Shown here: positions 46,401 through 55,305 of the stretch, piece by piece | Layout: every line of letters begins with the position of its first letter | How positions within the stretch are numbered: the first letter of the stretch is position 1 | Assembly (NCBI RefSeq): GCF_018424695.1 | Contig: NZ_QTNQ01000009.1 | Coordinates: forward strand, 33,935-97,934 | DNA length: 64,000 bases | Direction: 5' to 3' | Source of the DNA: Vannielia litorea | GTDB taxonomy: Bacteria; Pseudomonadota; Alphaproteobacteria; Rhodobacterales; Rhodobacteraceae | The notes under the pieces: generated by a model | Told to the model about the DNA's origin: nothing | What the model saw: the letters and a program-made list of their open reading frames with translations, nothing else | Database searches by the model: none | Program-made: the position numbers and the translations under genes

Positions 46401-46592
46401 TCAGCGGGCCGCTGAGCGCGCTGCGGCAAGCGCTTCGCGCAACGTGCCCATGTCACCGACATGATTGGCGAGGATGAGGATGAGCCTCGCGTTGAGTGCG
46501 GCGCTCTGGTCTTCGCTCAGCCCGTCGTGTGCGGCGATGAGTTCGGCATAGAAGCCATCGGGGTCGGAGATGTTGGGGTCTGTTCTCAGCAT
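46401..46592 (-). CDS. DUF2783 small protein
   Basis: A 63-residue soluble protein with the DUF2783 pattern DPDGFYAELIAAHDGLS and NARLILILANHVGD. The family is found next to FAD monooxygenases of aromatic catabolism, as here (4 bp after the monooxygenase stop). Its role is unknown; it may be a subunit or chaperone of the enzyme. Confidence 0.85.
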   Translation of the reverse strand: MLRTDPNISDPDGFYAELIAAHDGLSEDQSAALNARLILILANHVGDMGTLREALAAARSAAR

Positions 46593-46596
46593 ATTG

Positions 46597-48222
46597 TCAC
46601 TCCATGGCCAAGGCGTGCCGCAGCGCGTGTGCCACCTCTGAAGGGTCCGCATGATGCCAGCGCGCAGCTACGTGCTGATCGGGCCGGAGCAGGTAAACGG
46701 CCTTCGTGGCTGTGCCGAGATAACGCTCTGCGAACGCCTCGGTCGCGCCAGCCTCGGTTTCGACCGTCACACAGGATACCGGCACGGGCAGGTCATCGGG
46801 GGGGGCGTGGCTCTCGCAATTGATGTGCAGCAGGGTGAAGCCGCCCTGTTGCAACCGCGACAGCAGGAACCCCTCCGACAGCGGCGCATCGGGGCAGGGT
46901 GCCCCGGGCCGGGTGCGGGCCGGGCCGCCCGGAAGCGCGTCCGGACCGTTCAAAGGCCCGTGGTCATAAACGCAGGGCAAGGAGAGCCGACCGGAGTTGA
47001 CGAGCGGGCGGGCGAAGGCGTGGTGTTCGGCCAGGTCCAGCACTGCGTTGCGGAACAGGTGGCTGACGGGCGATTTCGGGGTGATGAAATCTGTGGAGCG
47101 GGTCGAATTGAGAATGTTCTCATCCGCACCATGGCGCCGCTCGGCACAGTAGCTGTCCAGCAAGGCGTCGGGCGCCTCGCCGCGCAGCACCAGCCCGAGT
47201 TTCCAGCCCAGATTGTCCGTGTCCTGCATGCCGGAATTGGCGCCGCGCGCGCCGAATGGGCTCACTTGATGGGCACTATCGCCTGCAAAGAGCACCCGGC
47301 CATGGCGAAACGCCTTCATCCGGCGGCACTGGAAGGTGTAAATCGATGTCCAGACGATATTGTATGACACATCGGTCCCGAGCATCGCATCGAGCCGGCG
47401 GCGCACGTTTTCTTCTTTCAGCTCTTCCTCGCGGTCCACGTCCCAGCCAATCTGGAAGTCCACGCGCCACTCGCCGTCGGGCTGCTTGTGCAGCAGGGTG
47501 GACGCGCCAGCGCCGTGGGACGGCTCGAACCAGAACCAGCGTTCGGTCGGGAAGGGGGCATCCATGGTGATATCGGCGATCAGGAAACTGTCCTGAAAGA
47601 CCCGGCCTTCGAAGTCCAGGCCCATCAGTTTTCGGGTCGGCGAGCCAGCCCCGTCGCAGGCCACCACGTAATCGGCCTCGATCTGGTAGGGGCCGTCGGG
47701 AGTCGTGATATCCAGCGTCACGTGGCTTTCGTGTTGGGTGAGCCCGTCGAGCCGGTTGCGCCCGCGAAGCTCGATTTGCGCGCCAGCTGCGTTGGCTTGC
47801 CGGATGCGTTCAACGAGGAACTTCTCGAAGTACGGCTGCTGCAGGTTGATGAAGGCCGGAAACTTGTGGCCTGCCTCGGGCAGCAGGTTGAACTCGAAGA
47901 CCTTGCGATCTTCGTGAAACACCTTGCCGAGGTTCCAGACGACGCCCTTTTCAAGCGCCTGCTCCCCGAAGCCGTAGCGATCTGCGATCTCCAGGCACCG
48001 CTTGGAGAAGCAGATGGCGCGCGAGCCCTGGCCCACGCCCTCGTGGTCATCGAGCACAACAACGGGCAGGCCCTGCAAGCCGAGGTCCAGCGCCGTGGCC
48101 AGCCCGATGGGCCCGCCGCCGATCACCACGGCGGCGTGGCGCACCGGCTTGGAGGCCTGCTGGTCGGCGTGTTTTTCGTAAGGGTAGAGCTTGAAGGCTA
48201 GCTGGTAACGGTCGTGGATCAT
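46597..48222 (-). CDS. FAD-dependent aromatic monooxygenase
   Basis: A 541-residue flavoprotein hydroxylase of the PheA/TfdB/MhpA family. The FAD motif AVVIGGGPIGLATALDLG starts near residue 30. The middle motif is DYVVACDGAGSPTRK, and the second FAD contact is GRVLFAGDSAHQVSPFGARG. A C-terminal thioredoxin-like domain follows. It probably hydroxylates a phenolic ring. Its place beside homogentisate genes suggests that it forms homogentisate or a related hydroquinone, which is inference. The ATG at 48222 has GGGAGGAAC upstream. Confidence 0.9.
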   Translation of the reverse strand: MIHDRYQLAFKLYPYEKHADQQASKPVRHAAVVIGGGPIGLATALDLGLQGLPVVVLDDHEGVGQGSRAICFSKRCLEIADRYGFGEQALEKGVVWNLGKVFHEDRKVFEFNLLPEAGHKFPAFINLQQPYFEKFLVERIRQANAAGAQIELRGRNRLDGLTQHESHVTLDITTPDGPYQIEADYVVACDGAGSPTRKLMGLDFEGRVFQDSFLIADITMDAPFPTERWFWFEPSHGAGASTLLHKQPDGEWRVDFQIGWDVDREEELKEENVRRRLDAMLGTDVSYNIVWTSIYTFQCRRMKAFRHGRVLFAGDSAHQVSPFGARGANSGMQDTDNLGWKLGLVLRGEAPDALLDSYCAERRHGADENILNSTRSTDFITPKSPVSHLFRNAVLDLAEHHAFARPLVNSGRLSLPCVYDHGPLNGPDALPGGPARTRPGAPCPDAPLSEGFLLSRLQQGGFTLLHINCESHAPPDDLPVPVSCVTVETEAGATEAFAERYLGTATKAVYLLRPDQHVAARWHHADPSEVAHALRHALAME

Positions 48223-48239
48223 CTTGTTCCTCCCGGGAT

Positions 48240-48257
48240 GTGCACCTGAAGGTGCAC
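48240..48257. repeat. Short perfect hairpin upstream of the monooxygenase
   Basis: GTGCACCT and AGGTGCAC form an 8-bp stem around GA. It lies between the MBL-fold gene and the monooxygenase gene. It may be an mRNA processing or stabilising element, or a dispersed repeat. Confidence 0.5.
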
Positions 48258-48277
48258 CCTGCGTGGCGTGCTGCGGC

Positions 48278-49228
48278 TCAACCCTGCAATGCAGCCCACA
48301 TCTCCTTGTCGCGCTCGGCGGTCCAGATGCGCGGCGTGTCGATGCCCTGTGCCTCGTCGAAGGCGCGGGCGACGTTGAAGGGCAGGCAGTGCTCGTAGAT
48401 GGCATAGTCGGCGAACTTCGGGTCACATGAGGCGCGCACGGCGTCCCAGGCCTCCTTCAGCGTCCCGCCCCGGGCCGCGACCTTTGCGGCGGGGGCATAG
48501 GTGGAGGCGACGAAATCGCGGGTGTTCTCGAGGGCGGCGTTGACCATCTCCTTGCCCACGAGGGCGTCGCCCCGGCCCGGTGCGATGGCGTCGAGGTCGT
48601 AGGCCTTGATCGCATCGAGCGTTTTGCCCCAGTCGCCGAAGTGGCCGTCGCCGCAGTAGCAGGCGGAGTGGTATTCGACGATATCGCCGGTGAACATGAC
48701 GTTCTGGTCGGGCACATGCACCACGATGTCGCCCGCCGTATGAGCGCGGCCAAGCTGCATCAGGTCGACCCGGCGTTTGCCGAGAAACACGCTCATCCGG
48801 CCGGTGAAGGTAGTGGTGGGCCAGGTCAGGCCGGGGATGCTCTCGTGGCCCTCGAAGAGGCGCGGGAAGCGGTCAAACTCGCTGTCCCAATCCTCTTGCC
48901 CACGCTCTGCAACCATGCTGCGCGCGGTGTCGGACATAATGATCTGATCGGCCCCGAAGGCCGAGGCGCCGAGCACCCGGACGGCGTGGTAGTGGGTGAG
49001 CACCACGTGGCTGATAGGCTTGTCGGTGACCGAGCGGACGCAGTCGATCACCTTGTTTGCAAGGCGCGGGGTGGCCTGCGCCTCGACGATCATCACGCTC
49101 TCGTCACCGATGATGACGCCCGAGTTGGGGTCGCCCTCTGCGGTAAAGGCATAGAGGCCCTCACCGACTTCGGTGAAGCTGATTTTCTTTTCGGTCATGT
49201 CTCCGGCGGAGGCGAAGGCTTTGGCCAT
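48278..49228 (-). CDS. MBL-fold hydrolase with altered metal site
   Basis: A 316-residue metallo-beta-lactamase-fold protein. The first metal motif reads THYHAVRVLGAS, keeping HxH but lacking the Asp-His of the usual HxHxDH. A later histidine (GRAHTAGDIVVH) and aspartate (MFTGDIVEY) are present. The gene lies between the VOC and monooxygenase genes in the aromatic operon. A hydrolase or lactonase step is possible, but the changed site makes activity uncertain. The ATG at 49228 has AAGGAA upstream; ATG at 49198 is an alternative. Confidence 0.85.
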   Translation of the reverse strand: MAKAFASAGDMTEKKISFTEVGEGLYAFTAEGDPNSGVIIGDESVMIVEAQATPRLANKVIDCVRSVTDKPISHVVLTHYHAVRVLGASAFGADQIIMSDTARSMVAERGQEDWDSEFDRFPRLFEGHESIPGLTWPTTTFTGRMSVFLGKRRVDLMQLGRAHTAGDIVVHVPDQNVMFTGDIVEYHSACYCGDGHFGDWGKTLDAIKAYDLDAIAPGRGDALVGKEMVNAALENTRDFVASTYAPAAKVAARGGTLKEAWDAVRASCDPKFADYAIYEHCLPFNVARAFDEAQGIDTPRIWTAERDKEMWAALQG

Positions 49229-49295
49229 GGTGCGTTTCCTTTTCTTCATGCCGGCGGTGTCGCGCGTCCGGCAGGGTATTGAGAGCACGGGGTGC

Positions 49296-49652
49296 TCAGG
49301 GTTCGAGAAATTCAAGGCGGTTGCCGAAGGGATCTTCGGAGAAGAAGCGTTTGCGGTCGGGGATGCTTTCATCCCAAGCCACCGGGTGGCCCGCCGCCTG
49401 CAGGGCCTGAGCGGTTTGCTCTGCGTCGGGCGTGGTAAGGCCGGGGTGGGCCTTCTTTGCCGGAGCGAAGGGCGTTTCGACGCCCAGGTGCAGCTCGGCC
49501 CCGGCAAGCTCAAACCAAAGTCCGCCGCGCGCCTTGAGCGCCTCGGGCTTCTCCAACTCAGCCAGTCCGAGAATGCCGCACCAGAAGGCGCGGGCTGCCT
49601 CTTCCTCTCCGGCAGGCATCGCCAGTTGCAGGTGATCTAGCCCAAGGGTCAT
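49296..49652 (-). CDS. VOC family (glyoxalase/dioxygenase-like) protein
   Basis: A 118-residue protein with paired beta-alpha-beta-beta-beta units of the vicinal oxygen chelate fold. It includes GLDHLQLAMPAG at the start and FFSEDPFGNRLEFLEP at the end. It is the first gene of the minus-strand group that continues to the MBL protein and monooxygenase. It may act as an isomerase or lyase in ring-cleavage product processing, but no specific reaction can be assigned. Confidence 0.82.
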   Translation of the reverse strand: MTLGLDHLQLAMPAGEEEAARAFWCGILGLAELEKPEALKARGGLWFELAGAELHLGVETPFAPAKKAHPGLTTPDAEQTAQALQAAGHPVAWDESIPDRKRFFSEDPFGNRLEFLEP

Positions 49653-49723
49653 GGCGCAACACTCGGCGCGAAAACTGCCGCCTTGATATAGGCTTGCGCG
49701 GCCCTGCGTGCTTCTGTGCGGCC

Positions 49724-50284
49724 ATGAAACGTGTGCACTACGGTTATTGGGTGGCGCTGGCCGTTACGGTGGCCATGGCGGCGGTGCTGCTGTGGTGGGG
49801 GCGCGAGCCGATCTGCAAATGCGGCTATGTGAAGTTCTGGCATGGCGCGGTCGTGTCGAGCGAGAATTCGCAGCACATCACCGACTGGTATACGCCGAGC
49901 CACATCATCCACGGCCTGCTGTTTTACGGCCTGCTCTGGCTGGTGGCCTGGAAGCTTCCGCTGGGCTGGCGCTTTGCGATTGCGACGGCGGTCGAAGCGG
50001 GCTGGGAGCTTTTGGAGAACACCGACAAGGTGATCGAGCATTACCGAAGCGTCACCATCTCGCTCGATTACTACGGCGACTCGGTGCTGAATTCGGTGAG
50101 CGACATCGCGGCGATGTGGGTTGGCTTTGCGCTGGCGCGAAAGCTGCCCGTTTGGGCCAGCGTCTTGCTGGCCCTGGCGTTTGAAGCCTTCACAACATGG
50201 ATGATCCGCGACGGACTGGCCCTGAACGTGCTCATGCTGCTTTACCCGCTGGAGGCGGTGAAGGCGTGGCAGGGTGCAGGTTAG
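49724..50284 (+). CDS. DUF2585 membrane protein (UPF0314)
   Basis: A 186-residue inner-membrane protein with about four helices and the family motifs EPICKCGYVKFWHG and QHITDWYTPSHIIHG. Function unknown. It is the only plus-strand gene in the aromatic block and overlaps the fumarylacetoacetase gene by 4 bp at the 3' end, so it is probably unrelated to the pathway. Start 49724 is preferred over 49694, which lacks a good Shine-Dalgarno. Confidence 0.88.
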   Translation: MKRVHYGYWVALAVTVAMAAVLLWWGREPICKCGYVKFWHGAVVSSENSQHITDWYTPSHIIHGLLFYGLLWLVAWKLPLGWRFAIATAVEAGWELLENTDKVIEHYRSVTISLDYYGDSVLNSVSDIAAMWVGFALARKLPVWASVLLALAFEAFTTWMIRDGLALNVLMLLYPLEAVKAWQGAG

Positions 50285-51537
50285 GGCCATGCGATCGCCG
50301 GAAGGATCTTGCCAGTACATTCTCCGAAGCCCACGCGGTATCCATCGCCTTCACAATGGCCTGCCAGCGTGAGCGTGTCGCCATCTTCGATGAAGGTGCG
50401 GGTCTCGCCGGTGTCGAGAGGCAGCGGCTCCTTGCCGCCCCAAGTGACTTCGAGCAGGGAGCCGTAGGACGATTTTTCGGGGCCCGAAATGGTGCCCGAG
50501 CCAAGCAGGTCGCCTGCGTTCATGGCGCAGCCGGAGGTGCTGTGATGGGCAAGCTGCTGGGCGGCGGAGTAATACATCTCGCTGTAGTTGGTGTTTGAGA
50601 ACACCGTCGCCTTGGCCGCGCCCTCGGGCTGGATCGAGGCCGAGAGCTTGATATCGAAGAGGCCGGGGCGGGGCTCTTCGAGGTAGGAAAGCAAGGGCTT
50701 CTCGCGCTTGGGGGTGGAGCAGCGGAAGGGCTCCAGCGCGGCGGTGGTCACGATCCACGGGCTGATCGTAGTGGCGAAGGCCTTGGCCTGGAACGGGCCG
50801 AGGGGCTGGTATTCCCAAGCCTGAATGTCGCGGGCGGACCAGTCGTTGAGCAGCACGTAACCGAAGATCATGGCCTCGGCCTCGGCCACGCTGACGGGCT
50901 GACCCATCTCGGAGGAGGTGCCGACCACGGCGCCCATCTCAAGCTCGATATCAAGGCGTTTGCAGGGGCCGAAGCTGGGCAACTCGGCATCGGGCGCCTT
51001 GGTCTGGCCGTTGGGGCGATGCACCGGCGAGCCGGAGACGACCACGGTGGAGGCGCGGCCGTTGTAGCCGATGGGGATGTGGAGCCAGTTGGGCGGCAAG
51101 GCGTTTTCGGCCCCGCGGAACATGGTGCCTACGTTGGTGGCGTGCTGGCGGCCTGCGTAGAAGTCGGTGTATTCGGAGACGAGGAAGGGCATGTGCAGCT
51201 CGGCCTCGGCCATCGGCACCAGCATGGGCCGCAGGGCAGCGGCCTTGGCGGAGCCTTCGGAGAGCAGCTCGGTCAGGGTGGCGCGCAACTCGCCCCAGGC
51301 TTTGGGCCCGAGCTCCATCACTTCGTTCCAGAACGGCACGTCGAAGACCGGCACATCGGCGAGGGTGACGAGGCCAGCTGCTTCGGCAGCTTCCATGTCG
51401 AGGATCATGTCACCGATGGCGACGCCGCAGCGCGGCTCTTCGCTGCCCACGGAGAAGACGCCGTAGGGCAGGTTGTTGAGCGGGAAGGGGTGGTTTTCGG
51501 CGTTGGCCGAAGTGACCCAGCTTTTCATCAGGGGCAT
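50281..51537 (-). CDS. fahA: Fumarylacetoacetase
   Basis: A 418-residue enzyme that cleaves 4-fumarylacetoacetate to fumarate and acetoacetate, the last step of homogentisate breakdown. Family motifs seen are YTDFYAGRQHATNVG with metal-site Asp, GPCKRLDIELEMGAVVG with catalytic Glu residues, and LLNDWSARDIQAWEYQPLGPF. Length matches the two-domain enzyme. It lies downstream of hmgA, with a hairpin between them. Confidence 0.96.
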   Translation of the reverse strand: MPLMKSWVTSANAENHPFPLNNLPYGVFSVGSEEPRCGVAIGDMILDMEAAEAAGLVTLADVPVFDVPFWNEVMELGPKAWGELRATLTELLSEGSAKAAALRPMLVPMAEAELHMPFLVSEYTDFYAGRQHATNVGTMFRGAENALPPNWLHIPIGYNGRASTVVVSGSPVHRPNGQTKAPDAELPSFGPCKRLDIELEMGAVVGTSSEMGQPVSVAEAEAMIFGYVLLNDWSARDIQAWEYQPLGPFQAKAFATTISPWIVTTAALEPFRCSTPKREKPLLSYLEEPRPGLFDIKLSASIQPEGAAKATVFSNTNYSEMYYSAAQQLAHHSTSGCAMNAGDLLGSGTISGPEKSSYGSLLEVTWGGKEPLPLDTGETRTFIEDGDTLTLAGHCEGDGYRVGFGECTGKILPAIAWP

Positions 51538-51570
51538 TGTGCGCGCATTCCTTGGGGTAATGATGTTTCG

Positions 51571-51597
51571 CCCACCCTACGCCGGGCGCAGGGTGGG
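51571..51597. repeat. Intergenic hairpin between hmgA and fahA
   Basis: CCCACCCT and AGGGTGGG form a perfect 8-bp stem around an 11-nt loop. It resembles dispersed palindromic repeats common in this family. It has no T-run, so read-through from hmgA to fahA is expected. Confidence 0.6.
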
Positions 51598-51612
51598 ATG
51601 AACCGGCCGACG

Positions 51613-52968
51613 TTACTTCTTGCCAGGGGTTCCGTCGAACTTCTTGGCCAGCGTCTCCCAGCAGTCGATGTAGTTGTCCTGCAGGGGCGCCTCATCGGCG
51701 GCGAAGGCCGTGAGGTGCTGGGGGAAGCGGGTTTCGAACATGAAGCTCATGGTGTTGTCGAGCTTTTCGGCCTTCAAGTTGGCGTTGGAGGCGCCTTCGA
51801 AGGCGTCACGGTCGGGGCCGTGAGGGAGCATCATGTTGTGCAGGCTCATTCCGCCGGGGACGAAGCCCTGCGGCTTGGCGTCATACTGGCCGTAGATGTT
51901 GCCCATCAGCTCGGACATGATGTTCTTGTGGTACCACGGCGGGCGGAAGGTATCTTCGGCCACCATCCAGCGCTCGCGGAAGAGGACGAAGTCAATGTTC
52001 GCCGTGCCCGGCACCCCGGACGGAGCGGTGAGCACGGTGAAGATCGACGGGTCCGGGTGATCGAAGAGGATCGCGCCGACGGGGCAGTAGGTGCTCAGGT
52101 CGTATTTATAGGGCGCGTAGTTGCCGTGCCAGGCGACGACGTCGAGCGGGCTTTGCGCGATCTTGGTTTCATGGAACTGGCCGCACCATTTGATGGTGAG
52201 GGTGGAGGGCACCTCGCGGTCTTCGAAGGCGGCGACGGGAGCCTTGAAGTCGCGCGGGTTGGCGAGGCAGTTGGCGCCGATGGGGCCACGGCCCGGCAGC
52301 TCGAACTTCTGGCCGTAGTTCTCGCAGACGAAACCGCGGGCGGGGCCTTCCAGCAGTTCGACCCGGTAGACGAGGCCGCGGGGGAGGATGGCGATCTCCT
52401 GCGGGGCCAGGTCGATCACGCCGAGCTCGGTGGCAAAGCGGAGCTTTCCCTCTTGAGGAACGACCAGCAACTCGCTGTCGGCGCTATAGAAATAGGCGTC
52501 TTCCATCGAGGCGGTGACGAGGTAGATGTGGCTGGCCATGCCGACCTGCGTGTTCACGTCGCCCGCCGTGGTCATGGTGCGCATGCCGGTGAGCCAGGTG
52601 AGCGGTTCGTCGGAGTGCGGCACCGGATCCCAGCGGTACTGGCCGAGGGAGGTGACGTTGTCGACCACGTTGGGGGCGGAGACCCAGTAGGGCAGGTCGA
52701 TCCGCTCGTAGCGGTGAGAGTGTTTGACGGAGGGCCTGATCCGGTAAGTCCATGTGCGTTCGGGCGGATCGGCGGTGAAGGCGGTGCCCGAAAGCTGCTC
52801 GCCATAGAGGCCGTAGTTGCACTTTTGAGGCGAGTTCATGCCCTGTGGCAGAGCGCCGGGCAGCGCCTCGGTTTCGAAGTCATTGGCGAAGCCGGGCATG
52901 TAGCCGGGGGTGGTGCCGATGTGGCTCGGAGCCTGGGTCAGGCCGGCGGGCTTGGATTGGTCGTTCAT
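51613..52968 (-). CDS. hmgA: Homogentisate 1,2-dioxygenase
   Basis: A 451-residue non-haem iron enzyme that opens the ring of homogentisate to maleylacetoacetate. Recognisable segments include [21 protein letters not shown] at the start and the iron-binding C-terminal region [21 protein letters not shown] (metal His and Glu), then [19 protein letters not shown]. It diverges from a MarR regulator with an operator-like site between. Confidence 0.97.
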   Translation of the reverse strand: MNDQSKPAGLTQAPSHIGTTPGYMPGFANDFETEALPGALPQGMNSPQKCNYGLYGEQLSGTAFTADPPERTWTYRIRPSVKHSHRYERIDLPYWVSAPNVVDNVTSLGQYRWDPVPHSDEPLTWLTGMRTMTTAGDVNTQVGMASHIYLVTASMEDAYFYSADSELLVVPQEGKLRFATELGVIDLAPQEIAILPRGLVYRVELLEGPARGFVCENYGQKFELPGRGPIGANCLANPRDFKAPVAAFEDREVPSTLTIKWCGQFHETKIAQSPLDVVAWHGNYAPYKYDLSTYCPVGAILFDHPDPSIFTVLTAPSGVPGTANIDFVLFRERWMVAEDTFRPPWYHKNIMSELMGNIYGQYDAKPQGFVPGGMSLHNMMLPHGPDRDAFEGASNANLKAEKLDNTMSFMFETRFPQHLTAFAADEAPLQDNYIDCWETLAKKFDGTPGKK

Positions 52969-52995
52969 GGCGCGTCCTCCTTGGCGCGGTGATAA

Positions 52996-53013
52996 TAGTT
53001 GAAAATGTAACTA
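52996..53013. promoter_or_regulatory. Candidate operator between hmgA and its regulator
   Basis: TAGTT and AACTA arms flank an 8-bp centre in an otherwise AT-rich 65-bp divergent gap. The size and arm spacing suit a MarR dimer. It lies 28 bp from hmgA and 21 bp from the regulator start. Confidence 0.6.
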
Positions 53014-53033
53014 ACAAGAGGCATCACGAGAGA

Positions 53034-53456
53034 ATGAGCTTTGATCTGACAGACTTCCTTCCCTACCTGCTGAACCAGGCCGCCGAGGCCGCGAGCCTTG
53101 AATTTCAACGGGAATACAAGGCGCGCTACGGTATGCTTCGCACCGAATGGCGGGTGCTGTTTCACCTCGGGCGCTACGGCGAGATGTCGGCGCGAGACAT
53201 CGTGGAGCGGGCGATGATTCACAAGACGAAGGTGAGTCGGGCGGTGGCGGCGCTGGAGGGGCGGCGGTTTCTGACCCGGCGCGAGGTGGAGGAGGACCGG
53301 CGGCGTGAGGTGCTGTCGCTGACCGCTCAGGGGCGTGACGCGTTCACGGAACTAACGGCACTGGCGGAGGCCCATGACGCGACCCTTTTGCGCGGAGTGC
53401 CTGAGGCCGATGCAGAGGTGGTGCGCCAGGTGTTGCGGCAGATTGCGGGGCTGTAA
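53034..53456 (+). CDS. MarR family regulator of homogentisate genes
   Basis: A 140-residue winged-helix protein with RDIVERAMIHKTKVSRAVAALEGRRFL as the recognition region and EEDRRREVLSLTAQG as the wing. The start at 53034 follows AAGAGG. Its divergent position next to hmgA, with the shared operator, indicates control of homogentisate catabolism. The likely effector is homogentisate or a downstream intermediate, by analogy. Confidence 0.88.
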   Translation: MSFDLTDFLPYLLNQAAEAASLEFQREYKARYGMLRTEWRVLFHLGRYGEMSARDIVERAMIHKTKVSRAVAALEGRRFLTRREVEEDRRREVLSLTAQGRDAFTELTALAEAHDATLLRGVPEADAEVVRQVLRQIAGL

Positions 53457-53530
53457 CGGGGCAGCCCCTCAAGGCCCTTCGGCCTTTCCTAGCAGCTGCG
53501 AAGAGGGCCGAACGGACCGATGAGCTGCAC
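53457..53530. repeat. REP-like palindromic element, copy 2
   Basis: Fills the gap between two convergent genes, as copy 1 at 18752-18827 does. It shares GGCAGC, GGCCCTT, CGGCC, GCAGCTG, GGCCGAA and CTGC in the same order. AAGGCC and GGCCTT also pair locally. It may act as a shared terminator. Confidence 0.65.
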
Positions 53531-53536
53531 GGCGGG

Positions 53537-54934
53537 TCAGCCGAAGGCGGCGGCCAAGGTGGCATGGGCCTCGGCATAGGCTCGCAACTTCTCGGCCACC
53601 TCCGGCGTGGGCGGGGCGGAGCGGCGGGTGGCCATGTCGATGTGCAGCAGAAGCTGGGTGCAGGTGGCGGAGAGGGTGTTGCCGACCCACATCTCGTGGT
53701 GCAGCCTGAGCTTCTTGCCCTCGGCGAGAAGCACGGCGGTGCGCACTTCGCAGGCCTCGCCCGCGTGCACCTCGGTGAGATATTTGATGTGGTTGTCGAC
53801 GGTAAACCAGCTTGCCCCCTGCGCACCCGGGCTGTCGGGGCCCATGCCGATGGTGACAAGAATCGTGTCGCCCGCGTCCGACCAGAGCTGGCCATAGCGG
53901 CTTTCGTTCATGTGTCCATTGTAGTCGGTCCAATCCACCGGGATCGTCCGGCGCAGGGTCAGGAGCGGCTCAGGGCCCGGCGGCGGGGGCGGTGGGGTGA
54001 TGGATTTGTCATGCGTGTTCAGCAGCTTGCCCGCGCCGGCATCGCGCTGCTTGAGGGCGCGGAGGAGGGCGACGAGGTTGTCATCGCGCAGGGTCGTCAG
54101 CTCGGCAGTGGTCATGTGGCCCGATTGCGCATCGGATTGCGCGGCGATCTTTTGCACCAGCGCATCATCGAGGTCGGGAACGTCGGTCAGGTGGCTCCAG
54201 GGCCATTTGAGTGCGGGGCCGAACTGGGCGAGAAACTGGGCAAAGCCGCCATCGCCGCCGCCGAGGCGGTAGGTCTCGAAGAGGCCCATCTGCGCCCATC
54301 GGAGGCCGAAGCCCATGCGGATGGCCTCGTCAATCTGCTCGGTGGTGGCGACGCCGTCGTTGACCAGCCAAAGGGCCTCGCGCCAGACGGACTCGAGCAA
54401 GCGATCCGCGATGTGGCCGTCGATTTCTGCTGAGATCTCAAGCGGATACATCCCGATACTGCGCAACAGTTCGGCAGCGTTGCCGGTGTGTTGCCCGACC
54501 AGCTCGACCAGCGGGATCAGGTAGACCGGGTTGAACGGATGGGCGACGATCACCCGGCCCTTGCCCTCGTTGAGCGCGGTCGGGGTGAAGCCGGAGGTGG
54601 AGGAGGCCAGCACCGCATCAGCCGGGGCGTGGCGCTGCACTTCGGCCCAGATTTCATGTTTCAGATCAAGGCGTTCTGGCGCGCTCTCCTGCACCCATGT
54701 CGCGCCGTCGGCGGCCTCTTCCAAGGTGACGAAACTCAGCGCTCCTTCGGGCGGCAAGGCAACCTCGGAGAGCATCGGAAGAACCCGGCGGGCGGCGTTG
54801 AGCGTGGCCGAAAGCCGGGCCTCGGCGCCCGGTGCCGGATCGTGCACTGCAACATCCCAGCCCGCAAGCAGGAAGCGGGCGGCCCATCCGGCGCCGATGA
54901 CGCCTGTGCCGAGGATCGCGGCCTTCAGCGGCAT
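53537..54934 (-). CDS. lcdH: Carnitine 3-dehydrogenase fused to hotdog thioesterase
   Basis: A 465-residue two-domain enzyme. Residues 1 to about 310 form a 3-hydroxyacyl-CoA-dehydrogenase-like L-carnitine dehydrogenase with GTGVIGAGWAARF and the AHPFNPVYLIPLVE segment. A proline-rich linker (IT followed by six prolines) leads to a hotdog thioesterase from about 330, with DWTDYNGHMNESRYGQLW. The first domain oxidises carnitine to 3-dehydrocarnitine. The second is probably a betainyl-CoA thioesterase. This fusion is known in related bacteria. Its start overlaps the upstream small gene by 10 bp. Confidence 0.92.
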   Translation of the reverse strand: MPLKAAILGTGVIGAGWAARFLLAGWDVAVHDPAPGAEARLSATLNAARRVLPMLSEVALPPEGALSFVTLEEAADGATWVQESAPERLDLKHEIWAEVQRHAPADAVLASSTSGFTPTALNEGKGRVIVAHPFNPVYLIPLVELVGQHTGNAAELLRSIGMYPLEISAEIDGHIADRLLESVWREALWLVNDGVATTEQIDEAIRMGFGLRWAQMGLFETYRLGGGDGGFAQFLAQFGPALKWPWSHLTDVPDLDDALVQKIAAQSDAQSGHMTTAELTTLRDDNLVALLRALKQRDAGAGKLLNTHDKSITPPPPPPGPEPLLTLRRTIPVDWTDYNGHMNESRYGQLWSDAGDTILVTIGMGPDSPGAQGASWFTVDNHIKYLTEVHAGEACEVRTAVLLAEGKKLRLHHEMWVGNTLSATCTQLLLHIDMATRRSAPPTPEVAEKLRAYAEAHATLAAAFG

Positions 54935-55272
54935 CGCGTGCGCTCGACCATGTAGCCCTCATCCCACCAGAACAGGTGATCGTCGGCCGAGAGCATGAGC
55001 AGCACATCGCGCTCATAGCTTTCGCCTTCGCCCATGCAGCTCATCGTCACCGACCAGGCGGAGCCGGAGGGGTGCGGCTCGGCCACCACGATATCACAGC
55101 CGTTCTCGTAACCCAGGAACTCGGTGTCAGCCAGGTAGATCGGCGCCTCGGGCACTTCCCCTTGCGTGTTTGCGCACCAGGCCGGGTCTGCGGCCCAGTA
55201 TCCGGCCCAGGGCGGGACTTCGGCGGCGGCGGGTGTGGCGAGGCATGCGAGGGCAAGGGCAATACGTTTCAT
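54925..55272 (-). CDS. Small secreted protein in the carnitine operon
   Basis: A 115-residue protein with a signal peptide (about residues 1-18, ending AAAE) and four cysteines in the mature part (in AWCANT, NGCDIV, MSCMGE and RTRCR), which could form two disulphides. No family is recognised. It lies between the keto-acid cleavage gene and lcdH and overlaps the latter by 10 bp, so it is made in step with it. Function unknown. Confidence 0.75.
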   Translation of the reverse strand: MKRIALALACLATPAAAEVPPWAGYWAADPAWCANTQGEVPEAPIYLADTEFLGYENGCDIVVAEPHPSGSAWSVTMSCMGEGESYERDVLLMLSADDHLFWWDEGYMVERTRCR

Positions 55273-55305
55273 CGAATAGTCTCCCTGAAATGGTTTACGA
55301 AATCT

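Noticed and set aside
53537..54934. Frameshift or misassembly joining two enzymes
   Set aside because: The dehydrogenase-thioesterase fusion is in one continuous frame with a proline linker, and such fusions are known for carnitine dehydrogenase in related bacteria.
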